Shown here in pieces: positions 42,735 to 51,450 of a DNA stretch of 64,000 bases (position 1 is the first letter of the stretch; each line of letters starts with the position of its first letter). The notes below the pieces were generated by a model. It was not told the origin of the DNA. It saw nothing but the letters and a program-made list of their open reading frames with translations, and searched no databases. Location of the stretch: positions 501,883 to 565,882 of the forward strand of contig BCHX01000010.1 in the NCBI GenBank assembly GCA_001599755.1, in the 5' to 3' direction. The position numbers and the translations under genes were made by a program. This DNA comes from Gliomastix tumulicola. Its lineage: Eukaryota; Ascomycota; Sordariomycetes; Hypocreales; Bionectriaceae.

Positions 42735-43416
42735 TATGATATGATATGATATGAAGTTTATTACGCCCGGGAGGGTTTACCTCATAGGGCCAGGTGCGTT
42801 TAGCTACGTACACTTCGACCGTCTTGTCCGCATCTCCCAGAAGCCCCACAGTCGTCATCCGCTGATTCTCGCCTCGCTTGACTCTGTGACAGGCCGACTT
42901 GAAGGCCAATTTCTCCAAGTGTTCAGCATCCTATCTGCAGTAGCTGAAGCCTGGTCTGCCAGCTCGAGGCTATAGTTGGTTAGTAGTCGTATCTGATTGC
43001 TATGGTGTCCTGTTGGTTAGTATGTCATCCTGCTCAATTGGTGTGCAGTCTCTTCGTCTCCAAGGCGAACCGAATCGCCGCCCGCACCGCCTGTAGGTTA
43101 GGCGCCCATTTTGGGCCGTCCGACGCTGCCTTTCCTCCCACGAAGAACGAGAGGTTACCCATCTTTGCCTGTCCGACCTGCCGCATGCCATCACGCTGTG
43201 TGTCCCATTTGGCGCATCGAAATAGAAAATGTTCCATCGTCTCGGGTGCTTGTCCGCAGTCGCACATGTCTGTGTCTGCCGCTCCAATCCTGTGCAAGTA
43301 GCTGTTGATCCGCGCCATGCCCGTCCGGAGCTGCGCGAGCACGTTCGATTCGCGTCTCTTGATCGCGTCGTACAGCCTGCGCGTGTGTTGTCCTGGCAGT
43401 GCCTTGTCAATGGCCT
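42735..43416 (-). mobile_element. LINE B: 3' fragment nearly identical to LINE A
   Basis: 682 bp matching LINE A 8574-9256; by eye I find one substitution (GAAGTTTATTACG versus GAAGTTGATTACG) and a difference in tail repeat number. It encodes the C-terminal ~100 codons of ORF2 (MARINSYLHRIGAADTDMCD and the zinc motif). Its left (3') end touches the MULE terminal repeat; its right (5'-truncated) end is followed by CTACTGTACCAAGG. Confidence 0.9.
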
Positions 43417-43737
43417 ACTGTACCAAGGCTTCCGTGTATTTGATTCAATTACATGCTTTTTGTCCGTGCGTCTCCCCTTTCATCCAAAAACCCCACACAA
43501 ATTTCGTCTGTGCGCGCATGGCCCTGGTCCCTGTAGGTCCACGCGAATAACGGGTCGTGCCTCGCGCGACACCCATGCCCAGGATCTGTGCGCGACCCCT
43601 TTCCCTATCTTATCCTCGCCTTTCCTCTTCTCTCAACGTCCGGCTCTTCCATGCTGCACTTTGTACATTGTAATCCCCTAGGCGCCGTCAGCGCAACGTC
43701 GACTTTTCTCATCCTCAGATTGGCAAAATCCAACACA

Positions 43738-44634
43738 ATGGAGATAGCTCATCACACTTTAGCAGGTCTGAACTTGCGTATAGATACGAGCGTTAGTGCG
43801 CTGGTGTGCTGCTGGCCTGGTTGCTTTTATGTCTTATCCACAACTGGTTCGCAGGTAACCACTCATCTGCAACGCAAACACGGTGTACAGCTCGACGCGC
43901 GGAAGGATTTAAGAGCAATACTCCACACCGCTTGGCCGAGCGGCTTCCGGCAGCCTGATGATCTCTTGCCACAGCTGGATGGCTCCCCAGAGCTTCCGTA
44001 CCTCCAGACTCTCGACGGGTTTGCCTGCAATGGATGTAGCTTACGCACGATCAGCATGCAGTCTATGCACCGTCATTTTTCCGATCCCTCGATGCATCAG
44101 CATTGCCAATGCTATGGCGACGTCCGACGGCAAGCCGACATCGAGACGCTGTTCCGCTACATGTATTTGCAAACCTGGACTCGGGGCCGGAACCGGCACT
44201 ACTGGATAGTGGAGCGCAACGGAAGCTCATTGCGCCCAGCCCGGGGCAGGCAAGTGGAGGAAAGATTGTCGCGTCTTCAGCGGCAGGAGCTCGCGTACCT
44301 GCAACGCAGCGCCAGGAGCTACAACGATCAGCCATCGGACGCCGGGAACGGGACGGCCAAGCGTGAAGGGGGGTCGGGAAGGTTGACGTTTGCCGAGAGA
44401 AACCCGTGGATAGAGAGGACGGGTTGGGAAGACACATATCGGGACGCCGACCGCACCGTCCTCTTGTCACTCCTAAGCCTACCCTCACGATCAGGCCATT
44501 CGGATCTCCACCTCGGTCACCACCCCACAAGTGGTGGACGGGAAGATGCCATCATAAGCCCTGCCAAGGATAAGCAGCGTGGCCATCTCCCATGCCTCTT
44601 CATCCCATGTATATCTATGACTACATCTATGTAG
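43738..44634 (+). CDS. OrsD/DUF3505-like C2H2 protein
   Basis: 298 codons from ATG 43738 (the frame is open further up, with another ATG at 43651). First finger CCWPGCFYVL with H-x4-H (THLQRKHGV); second finger LQTLDGFACNGCSLRT with MHRHF; then a segment YMYLQTWTRGRNRHYWIVE and a charged, helical QVEERLSRLQRQELAYLQRS region. This is the N-terminal domain plan of the OrsD family, named after a regulator-like gene of the Aspergillus orsellinic acid cluster; molecular role unknown. Larger relatives continue much further, and the last ~70 residues here look unconserved, so it may be C-terminally truncated. Confidence 0.65.
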   Translation: MEIAHHTLAGLNLRIDTSVSALVCCWPGCFYVLSTTGSQVTTHLQRKHGVQLDARKDLRAILHTAWPSGFRQPDDLLPQLDGSPELPYLQTLDGFACNGCSLRTISMQSMHRHFSDPSMHQHCQCYGDVRRQADIETLFRYMYLQTWTRGRNRHYWIVERNGSSLRPARGRQVEERLSRLQRQELAYLQRSARSYNDQPSDAGNGTAKREGGSGRLTFAERNPWIERTGWEDTYRDADRTVLLSLLSLPSRSGHSDLHLGHHPTSGGREDAIISPAKDKQRGHLPCLFIPCISMTTSM

Positions 44635-44639
44635 GGAGC

Positions 44640-45470
44640 CAACCGCCATCTCCGGCCGCCACCCCGTACACCCGGTCTCCATAGTCACTGCCAAGACGAA
44701 GCATGATCCCGTACCGGTTCAGTGACCGCCGACGATGAGTTTGCAACGGTGGTACCATCTTCACTGCCGAGCGGCCGTTCGGGCTCTGCTGACATGGTAG
44801 TGATGGAGAGCATAACAGCGGCCATTCGAGAAAGGTCCGCCTACTCCCTTTCGTGCCCCCGCCACCAAGAAAGCGGCCTCGGATGGTGCTCGTCGACGGC
44901 CGGGAAAAGAGACTACATAGAGCGCTCCTACGAGTACTACGCGTACCGGCCAATGGAAGCCGTTACGCCAGCCGTATGCGCCCCTTTCTTGGCCCAGTGG
45001 TTACGACAGGAACGCGCCGTACCTAGACCTGTCCCTCCCAGTGCTACTTAAGTGCCGACTATCCAAAGCAGGGGTAGGGGACGTGGTGGGCTACAGCGCC
45101 AATCTATGCAACCGACCAGACTTCAACATACTACCCGTGGAGCGTCATGCACGCAAGGCTGATACGAGACGTGGCCATATCAGCGCTGCCTGCTCCGCAG
45201 CCATCCAGGACGTCGTCACTTTGCTTCGGCTCCTCCACATACGTCGATAGGTACCCAAGGGAGGGAGAAGGCCCCCGAAAAGAGCAGGTGCTAGTCTGGC
45301 CATCATCACCAGTCTTGGGGTTACCCTGTAGATGAAAGACATTCCACTTGACATTTCTTTGCCGTGCTGGCACCGACGACTTTGAGCTTCGCGAGCTCCT
45401 AACCTTGCCTTTCGGCACTCCTTCCTACCGACTACCTCAGGCTCTCCCGAGCCTCGACTTTCTGGCTTCG
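44640..45470. other. Intergenic, possible decayed coding
   Basis: Several overlapping frames are open on both strands, none with a recognised motif. It may contain the remainder of the OrsD-like gene in decayed form. I see no RNA gene. Confidence 0.35.
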
Positions 45471-45472
45471 TG

Positions 45473-45620
45473 TCACGAATCCAGCTAGCCTGGGTTCGTA
45501 CAGTAGTGGAGGCACATCCCACCACGCCACCTGGGCAAAAGATTGGGCCTTGGTCGATGACTGAGCAATCAAGGGTGAGCATATAACGCTTATAGGGCTA
45601 CGGGTGACCAAGCCGTAACA
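45473..45620. repeat. LTR-like dispersed repeat, copy 1
   Basis: About 148 bp beginning TGTCACGAATCCAG and ending CAAGCCGTAACA. It shares GGTTCGTACAGTAGTGGAGG and GGGCAAAAGATTGGGCCTTG with 57560-57712. The TG...CA ends suggest a solo LTR, but the 5-bp flanks (CTTCG and CGTCG) are not identical. Confidence 0.55.
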
Positions 45621-45665
45621 CGTCGCGAGCTATCTAACACTATGGGCCTAGTGCTCTCTCCGACT

Positions 45666-45737
45666 GACCTCTCGACTTCTCGACTTCTCGACCTCTCGAC
45701 CTCTCGACCTACCTCTCGACCTACCTCTCGACCTCTG
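45666..45737. repeat. CTCGACCT minisatellite
   Basis: About nine degenerate copies of the 8-bp unit CTCGACYT, with two CTAC insertions. No coding frame runs through it convincingly. Confidence 0.8.
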
Positions 45738-46036
45738 CAGCTTCGGCTGCTTAGATACAAGTAGTATCCTGCTGCTCGATCCTCCGGGCTTTGTTGCCCT
45801 TGGGTTACTCCGGGGCTCTTACGCCTCTTCGACACTCTTCTGCAGCCATAGCTGCCTAACGACCTGGGCCGTCGCGCCCTCGCCCATGCCTGCAGCCTCG
45901 CGCTGCCTCGGCCGACCTCTGCGGGTATCTCCTGCCTAGAGACCATTCTTTCTCTTTTTCTTTTTCGGCAGCCTTCGGCTGCCACCCGGTTGCGACCAGG
46001 GTTAACATTTACGTCTCGCTCGCCGAGACAATACAC

Positions 46037-46273
46037 GTGAAAAAACACAGTACATGCCCCAAAGGCGGCTGCGGCTGGGACGAAGCCGAAGAAGAGAAAG
46101 ACATTCGCCGGCATGTATGGGCCGAACACAGTAAATGGGCCGAGGAGCAAGGACTTCCGTTCATCAGAGGACATTGTGACGTGTGCGGAAAAGTCTTCAG
46201 GGGGCGGGATTTTGTGCCCCGGCACAAAGTAGAGGTCCATGATAACAAGAGAAGGAAGCGCAATAAGGTCTAA
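46037..46273 (+). pseudogene. Two-finger C2H2 fragment
   Basis: A 78-codon frame without ATG at its start reads CPKGGCGWDEAEEEKDIRRH with WAEHSK, then CDVCGKVFRGRDFVPRHKVE with H, ending in a basic tail DNKRRKRNKV. Two plausible C2H2 fingers so close make a chance frame unlikely. An upstream exon is probably missing or unrecognised. The opposite strand is also open (45590-46315) but shows no domain. Confidence 0.55.
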
Positions 46274-46364
46274 ATGCGCGGTGCCTGCCCAAAAGCAACG
46301 CCCTTTCAGCTTCAAATGCTAGGACGCCATTTGCCTACAAGATGCCAAGCTTTTACCGGTTAAG

Positions 46365-47861
46365 CTACAGTCCGTCGACGAATGCCTCTCTCATTCTACC
46401 TTGTACCCCTGAATAGCGGCTCAAAAAAGCCTCAATATCCTCTCCACGCATGTCCTCTGGCGTGTTGTTACAATGGCCAACAAGGACCTTGCGAAGCTTG
46501 TACGACCACCGTGCTCGTCCGTGGAGTTGTTGGCCGGCTCCTAGGAGACACGAGTCTAGGGCGTCTCCGCGCGTGGCTTTGCCAATGGGAGCGCCATGCT
46601 GAAGTAATAGATGAACGACGGCAAGCTGGGCGGCCGCACCCTCGTCGTCCTGGCTCCTGTCGTAAGGGCTTGTGTGGCCAAGGAGATCGTCGACTCCGTA
46701 CTTGGCTGGCGGCTGCCGTGGGGTACGACGCCGTGGAGTGCGCCGCCGTGGGGTGCGCTGCCGCTTGCTGAGAGCAGGCTTGACATCCATCCCGGCCTCG
46801 AGGAGCGGCGGTAGGAGCTTCACCATGGTCGGATAGCTGACGCTGCCCGACTCACGCCAGAGAAGCCTGCCCAAGTCAGGGTCGGCGCCGAAGTTGAGGA
46901 GATCTTGTAGTATACGCACGGCCGTCTCGATGTGCTTTGCGAGCTCTCCATCTCTCAAAGACAATACAGTCCGGAGTATACTACTTGCCCCCTCTGCCGT
47001 CAGGTGGTCGCGTAACATCGGCGACTTGAGCAGCTCCCAGGCCGACTGCCATTTCGACGCGCGCAGGAGAGCGCCGACTATGTCTTCTGATACCTCTGCG
47101 CCACGTCTAGCCAGCCCCGCCGCGAGCCTAGGGACATCGGATGGGCAATAGAGATGATAGACGTCCAACAACTCTGTGGGGTGAGCCTCCACGTATCGCT
47201 CAGTCAGAAGCCGGTCTGCCAATTCCGTCAGTCCGAGCGCGCACGCCAGGTGGAGGACGGTGGGCAGATCTTGGTCACTTTCTCGTAGGTCTGGATCGGC
47301 ACCGTTGGCGAGCAGTATAAGTGCGGTGTGCGTGTGGTTCCCCAAGACCGCTAGGCCGAGCGCCGTAATTTGCGATCCGGGTATGGGCGCGTCGACACTG
47401 GCCCCCTGGCTGAGTAGCCACGCGGCTATATCGCCCAGACCTTTTAGCGCGGCAACATGGAGGGGTGACAAGGAAGGACAGTGCGTGAGCAGCATCAGCG
47501 TCCTCCCCCAAAAAGCTATCCTATTGAACCGGCCGGCTCTGCTGTTGTCAAGCCAGCAGTAGGCACGATAGGATGGGCGGCAGCGGCCGAGGACAGCTGA
47601 TCCTAGTCGGCAAAATCGTGCTACCTTGTCTAGAGTGATGAGGAACATGGCCAGTGTTTCTGGCTTATCCAGATCCGCGAATTCTATAGGCTGAAGGACG
47701 GCACAAACCGCTCGACGAGTCTCTCGTAAGGCATGTAGGCGATATAAAAGAGGCTCCAGCCGCTGCCAATATGTGCGGCTTGTGCGGATGAAGCTAGAGA
47801 GGTCATAGCTTGGAAGACTTTCCCCGATCATGCAGAGCAGCTCAATGGGGAGCTTATCCAT
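46365..47861 (-). CDS. F-box and ankyrin-repeat protein
   Basis: 498 codons from ATG 47861, chosen because the F-box begins there (MDKLPIELLCMIGESLPSYD, SSFIRTSRTYWQRLEPLLYR); the frame is open to 48113 but the upstream part matches a non-coding repeat-like leader (see 47935-47995). Ankyrin repeats follow: SPLHVAALKGLGDIAAWLLS, TALGLAVLGNHTHTALILLA, TVLHLACALGLTELADRLL, and weaker ones to the C-terminus. A TPRRR tandem (TPRRRTPRRRTPRQ) lies near residue 410. F-box proteins recruit substrates to SCF ubiquitin ligases; the ankyrins would bind the target. No defect is seen. Confidence 0.85.
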   Translation of the reverse strand: MDKLPIELLCMIGESLPSYDLSSFIRTSRTYWQRLEPLLYRLHALRETRRAVCAVLQPIEFADLDKPETLAMFLITLDKVARFCRLGSAVLGRCRPSYRAYCWLDNSRAGRFNRIAFWGRTLMLLTHCPSLSPLHVAALKGLGDIAAWLLSQGASVDAPIPGSQITALGLAVLGNHTHTALILLANGADPDLRESDQDLPTVLHLACALGLTELADRLLTERYVEAHPTELLDVYHLYCPSDVPRLAAGLARRGAEVSEDIVGALLRASKWQSAWELLKSPMLRDHLTAEGASSILRTVLSLRDGELAKHIETAVRILQDLLNFGADPDLGRLLWRESGSVSYPTMVKLLPPLLEAGMDVKPALSKRQRTPRRRTPRRRTPRQPPAKYGVDDLLGHTSPYDRSQDDEGAAAQLAVVHLLLQHGAPIGKATRGDALDSCLLGAGQQLHGRARWSYKLRKVLVGHCNNTPEDMRGEDIEAFLSRYSGVQGRMREAFVDGL

Positions 47862-47934
47862 GCTGGTGGCTGTCGAGAAAGGTTCATCATAAAACGCTGG
47901 CTGGCGAGTAAGAAGCGCACATGGGTGACTACTG

Positions 47935-47995
47935 CGACAAGAGGTATGGGTGAGTGGATTGTATTGTTCGTTGCAGTTTACCAGTGGCCGGAGGG
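47935..47995 (-). promoter_or_regulatory. Conserved leader/promoter segment of the F-box-ankyrin gene
   Basis: Minus strand reads CCACTGGTAAACTGCAACGA, then ACAATACAATCCACTCACCC and ATACCTCTTGTC, starting about 70-130 bp upstream of ATG 47861. The segment recurs at 29385-29455 with few changes though no gene follows there. Conservation without coding suggests a shared 5' UTR or promoter of a gene family. Confidence 0.5.
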
Positions 47996-48340
47996 TATGT
48001 TGGAATTGGAGGAAAGGTCCGGTGAATGGGGAAGGGTGAGAAACGACTGTGTTTTGACGCCATGGGTTGTTGCCAGGGCGACAGCACCACCTGACCTCCA
48101 GTTTAGCGGTCAAAATTAACCCTTTTCACTTTGGCGGTCACCAAATCAGGGAAGTAGTGGGCCACACCAATCATAGGTCAACTATTCGTTCCCCACGTGA
48201 CCACCATTCCCATAGCAACAGCCACCCCACTGAGAAAGTCTAAATCCGTAGTGTAGCCAAGTGCACAGGCTGCCCCTTGATGTACTGTACTCGACCGTGA
48301 ACTCGCATTCCGTACACAGGAGACGGCTCGCTCCAGCCCT

Positions 48341-50887
48341 ATGATGGAGGGCAACAGATTGGCAGAACTTGAACGGCGTTTGCAAGAGGCGGAGCGGCGC
48401 GCGGAGGAAGCAGAACGAGAGCGGCAGGAAGAACGACAGCGCGCCGAGAAAGAGCAGCAGCGCGCCGAGGGAGCAGAACGAGCGCGGCAGGAAGAACGAC
48501 GACGCGCCGTGGAAGCAGAACGAGCCCAGCAGGAAGAACGGCAGCGCGCCGAGAAAGAGCAGCAGCGCGCCGAGAAAGAGCAGCAGCGCGCCGAGAAAGA
48601 GCAGCAGCGCGCCGAGAAAGAGCAGCAGCGCGCCGAAGAAGAACGACAACGCGCCGAAGAAGAACGACAACGCGCCGAGCTATCCGAGCGACAGACCAAC
48701 CCGACCACCCTCAACGAGTACATCCTGGCTTGCCATACAGCTGTATTTTCCAAATTCTCCGTCGAGACCGATCCGAGATTCACATCCAAAGGCTCCATCA
48801 CCAACCCACGGGGGAAGTGGTGCCCAACCTCGCTCCAGCCATGGNCGCACTTTCTCGGCAAGCGAAAGACCGTCTTTGCCACCCTGGACGACACNTTCCC
48901 TGCCGAGGCGCGCGTCTTCGAGACCATCAGCTTCCTGGAGGGGTTGGGTGCTAGGATTTCTAGACGAAAGATTGCCGACGAGAAAGGCTTGGAATANTTN
49001 NTNCATAACAGTGTGGAGGACCCGGTCCGAACGATCATCGACCAGCTAAAGGNCAACCCGGCAACAGCCAGTGCCTTCGACATNGGCAACGGGATCATCT
49101 TTGAGAACCATCCCCACGCCATCAGCGACGCGGCCGAGGAAGTGGTGGACCGAGAGACGCCATCTACACCGCCGCAGACGCCCGACCANCGGCACGACCC
49201 ACGCCAGCTACGCGCCGACCAAATCTGCATTTACCGATCCGACGACAGCCCAACCCCAAGGCGCACGATGATCTACATATCCGAGTACAAGCCGCCCCAT
49301 AAGTTGACGGCGGCCCATCTCCGCACCGGCCTCCGTTCCATGGACATCTACAAGGAGGTTGTCAACCGGAAGACCATTCCCACTTCTGTTGACCCGCGNG
49401 CTCGATTCGAATACTTCGCCGACAGACTGACGGCGTCGGCCATCACACAGACATATCACTACATGATCGAGGGCGGNCTCGAGTACGGCCTCCTGACGAC
49501 GGGCGAGGCGATCGTGTTTCTCATGATCGACTGGGCGCATCCCGGTACGCTCTACTACCACCTCGCCGAGCCTGGTACCGAGACTTCGTCGGCGCCGCCG
49601 GAGGCGCAACATCTATGCACGGCGGTNGGTCAGTACCTGGCCTTCACCCTCCTGGCCCTGCGCACCACGAGCGAGCACGGGCAAGCGGAGCGGCAGGAGG
49701 CAACACAGGGCCTGCGTAGCTGGGCGGAAGACTTTGAAACGACGGTGCGGTCGATACCNGTCGAGGAGCGGACGGCCTCGTCGGACGCTCCGTACGTTCC
49801 TAGCCCTACGACGTATCAAAACGTGGACCGGACACCGATCTCGCAACGGCTTCGGAGGCGCCCGCGCCGTGGGAAGCGATGCGACGACAGCCCCGCCAAG
49901 GTAGAGGACCAGCCAGGGTCGTCGGATGATGAATCCTCCAGGCCGCCTGACACGCCGACGCCGACGGCGGGGGACGCCAGACCGCGAAGGAGCGAGCGGG
50001 TTCTGGCACGACGGCCACGTGGGGGCGGAAGCCAAGGAGAAGGGAAGGGGGCGAGTGCTACGGAAGCGGGCGGCGAAGTGGCAGCCGCGTCGTGGCGGGA
50101 TCGCCCGTACTGTACGCAGAAATGCCTATTGGGCCTGGTCAGGGGACGCAAGCTGGATGAAAGGTGCCCCAACGTGGGTTCCCACAGCAGGGGCGGCGGC
50201 TCGCACCCCGTGAAACACGCAGAGTGGCTTGCCATGCTCCGTCAGCAGCTCGAAGAATCGCTCGATGACGGCATCACGCCGCTGGGGCTGGGCGGGGCCC
50301 GTGGGGTTCTGTTCAAGGTGACGATGCTTGCCTACGGGTACACGTTTGTCAGCAAAGGCACGGTGCGGGCGTTCATCCCTGATCTTCAGCAGGAGGCAAA
50401 TGTGTACAAGCGTCTCCGCCGAGCGCAGGGCCGACATGTACCGGTCTTTCTGGGGGCTGTCGACCTTCGCGAGATGGAGAGGATCTACTACTACGACCAC
50501 CGGGTGTATGTGGTGTACATGGCGTTCCTGTCATGGGGGGGATGCAGCCTCTCGGAGGCGAGAGCGGCCGGCGTGCCGAGGGACGAGCTACGGGACACGG
50601 CGGTCCAATCGCTGCGGGCCATCCATTGTGAGGGTGTCCGGCACGGGGATGTGCGGGAGGCCAACATGGTCTTCAACAAGGAGACTGGGGCGATGATGAT
50701 TGACTTTGAACGGGCCGAGATGGGTGATCGACGACGGCAAGCACTGACGCCAGTGGTACCCAACAAGCGTGCCAGGACCGGAGAGGGTAGGCAGGGGAAG
50801 CCGGGAAGGAAGGGGACCATCGATAGGCACGAGTTTCTGGGGGAAGTGGCGGAGCTCAAGGCAATTCTCGGCCATGACTATAGCTAG
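48341..50887 (+). CDS. Coiled-coil / PD-(D/E)XK-like / kinase-like protein
   Basis: 848 codons, ATG 48341, no stop. Residues ~8-125 are a highly charged coiled coil (repeated RAEKEQQ units). Residues ~130-470 form a domain with RADQICIYRSDD (about 289) and IYISEYKPPHK (about 310), spaced like the D...ExK of PD-(D/E)XK nucleases, then ITQTYHYMIEG and LEYGLLTTGEAIVFL. A disordered Arg/Pro/Ser region follows (~500-600). Residues ~640-848 are kinase-like: a lysine in FVSKGT, a candidate alpha-C glutamate in LQQEANVYKRL, the catalytic loop VRHGDVREANMVFN (about 767) and the DFG-equivalent MMIDFERAE. Nuclease-kinase fusion recalls Crinkler-type proteins, but this is inference. Twelve ambiguous bases fall in the middle of the gene. 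Confidence 0.78.
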   Translation: MMEGNRLAELERRLQEAERRAEEAERERQEERQRAEKEQQRAEGAERARQEERRRAVEAERAQQEERQRAEKEQQRAEKEQQRAEKEQQRAEKEQQRAEEERQRAEEERQRAELSERQTNPTTLNEYILACHTAVFSKFSVETDPRFTSKGSITNPRGKWCPTSLQPWXHFLGKRKTVFATLDDXFPAEARVFETISFLEGLGARISRRKIADEKGLEXXXHNSVEDPVRTIIDQLKXNPATASAFDXGNGIIFENHPHAISDAAEEVVDRETPSTPPQTPDXRHDPRQLRADQICIYRSDDSPTPRRTMIYISEYKPPHKLTAAHLRTGLRSMDIYKEVVNRKTIPTSVDPXARFEYFADRLTASAITQTYHYMIEGXLEYGLLTTGEAIVFLMIDWAHPGTLYYHLAEPGTETSSAPPEAQHLCTAXGQYLAFTLLALRTTSEHGQAERQEATQGLRSWAEDFETTVRSIXVEERTASSDAPYVPSPTTYQNVDRTPISQRLRRRPRRGKRCDDSPAKVEDQPGSSDDESSRPPDTPTPTAGDARPRRSERVLARRPRGGGSQGEGKGASATEAGGEVAAASWRDRPYCTQKCLLGLVRGRKLDERCPNVGSHSRGGGSHPVKHAEWLAMLRQQLEESLDDGITPLGLGGARGVLFKVTMLAYGYTFVSKGTVRAFIPDLQQEANVYKRLRRAQGRHVPVFLGAVDLREMERIYYYDHRVYVVYMAFLSWGGCSLSEARAAGVPRDELRDTAVQSLRAIHCEGVRHGDVREANMVFNKETGAMMIDFERAEMGDRRRQALTPVVPNKRARTGEGRQGKPGRKGTIDRHEFLGEVAELKAILGHDYS
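48545..48628 (+). repeat. 21-bp minisatellite within the coiled coil
   Basis: Four near-perfect copies of CGCGCCGAGAAAGAGCAGCA(G), encoding RAEKEQQ, flanked by diverged units on both sides (from about 48405 to 48680). Because the unit is 21 bp (three heptads per 63 bp), length changes keep the reading frame and the coiled-coil register. Confidence 0.9.
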
Positions 50888-51209
50888 GGAGCATCTTGTC
50901 AGCAACCGGGCCACAAGGGATTGAAGTTGACTATCGCCGGTCCGCGGGCCACTCCGGCAGGAGGGGTGGGTCTGATGGAGCGTTCCGCTAATCACATGTG
51001 TTGCCCAATGTGGACGATTTCAACGTCCAAGCTCCGACCATGCAATCCCGATTTTGGTGTGAAATCGACGTTCCAGGGCTATGGAATGGGTGAGCAGGGT
51101 CGTCCCCATCGCACCAAGATTCGACTGCGAACCTCCTGCGAATAATGCATAGGCTACGTAGATCTACATTTACATGTCCTCCTACATCCGTAGATAGATT
51201 TACCAGCCT
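50888..51209. other. Intergenic downstream of the kinase-like gene
   Basis: No supported gene; presumably 3' UTR. No repeat recognised. Confidence 0.4.
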
Positions 51210-51450
51210 GAAATCGAGTAGGGACGGTGTCGCTCGTCGAACGCCACAGTGCCTGCAAGCTGAGCCATGCTGGATGGCCAAGTGTGGATGAGGCGCGGAG
51301 CCATCCTGCCGCAGCGGGAGTTCCTCCGGGTCGGGGAGGTTGTGCTTGTCACCAGGATGCCGAGGAACGCGCTTTGGGTGGATGCCGAAGCTGCATTCTG
51401 TACAAATGATGGCCGGTTCTGGCTGGCTTGTACAATAGACTAGCTTTATC
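51210..51450 (-). pseudogene. OrsD/DUF3505-like fragment
   Basis: Minus strand reads AIICTECSFGIHPKRVPRH followed by DKHNLPDPEE, then ELPLRQDGSAPHPHLAIQHG and SACRHCGVRRATPS. This matches the OrsD-type first finger (CxxC...HxxxKH), the 'LPxxDG' linker and the second finger (CRxC). The part between the fingers is too short and continuation is lost by frameshift, so it is a remnant. It belongs to a different subgroup than the copies at 4525 and 43738. Confidence 0.6.

Noticed and set aside
45590..46315. 241-codon minus-strand frame
   Set aside because: It runs through the CTCGACCT minisatellite and antisense to two C2H2 fingers; composition is low-complexity and no domain is seen.
46325..46385. 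tRNA-like TAGCTTAACCGGTAAAAGCT on the minus strand
   Set aside because: A D-arm-like hairpin is present, but the anticodon stem does not pair and there is no T-arm or matching acceptor stem.
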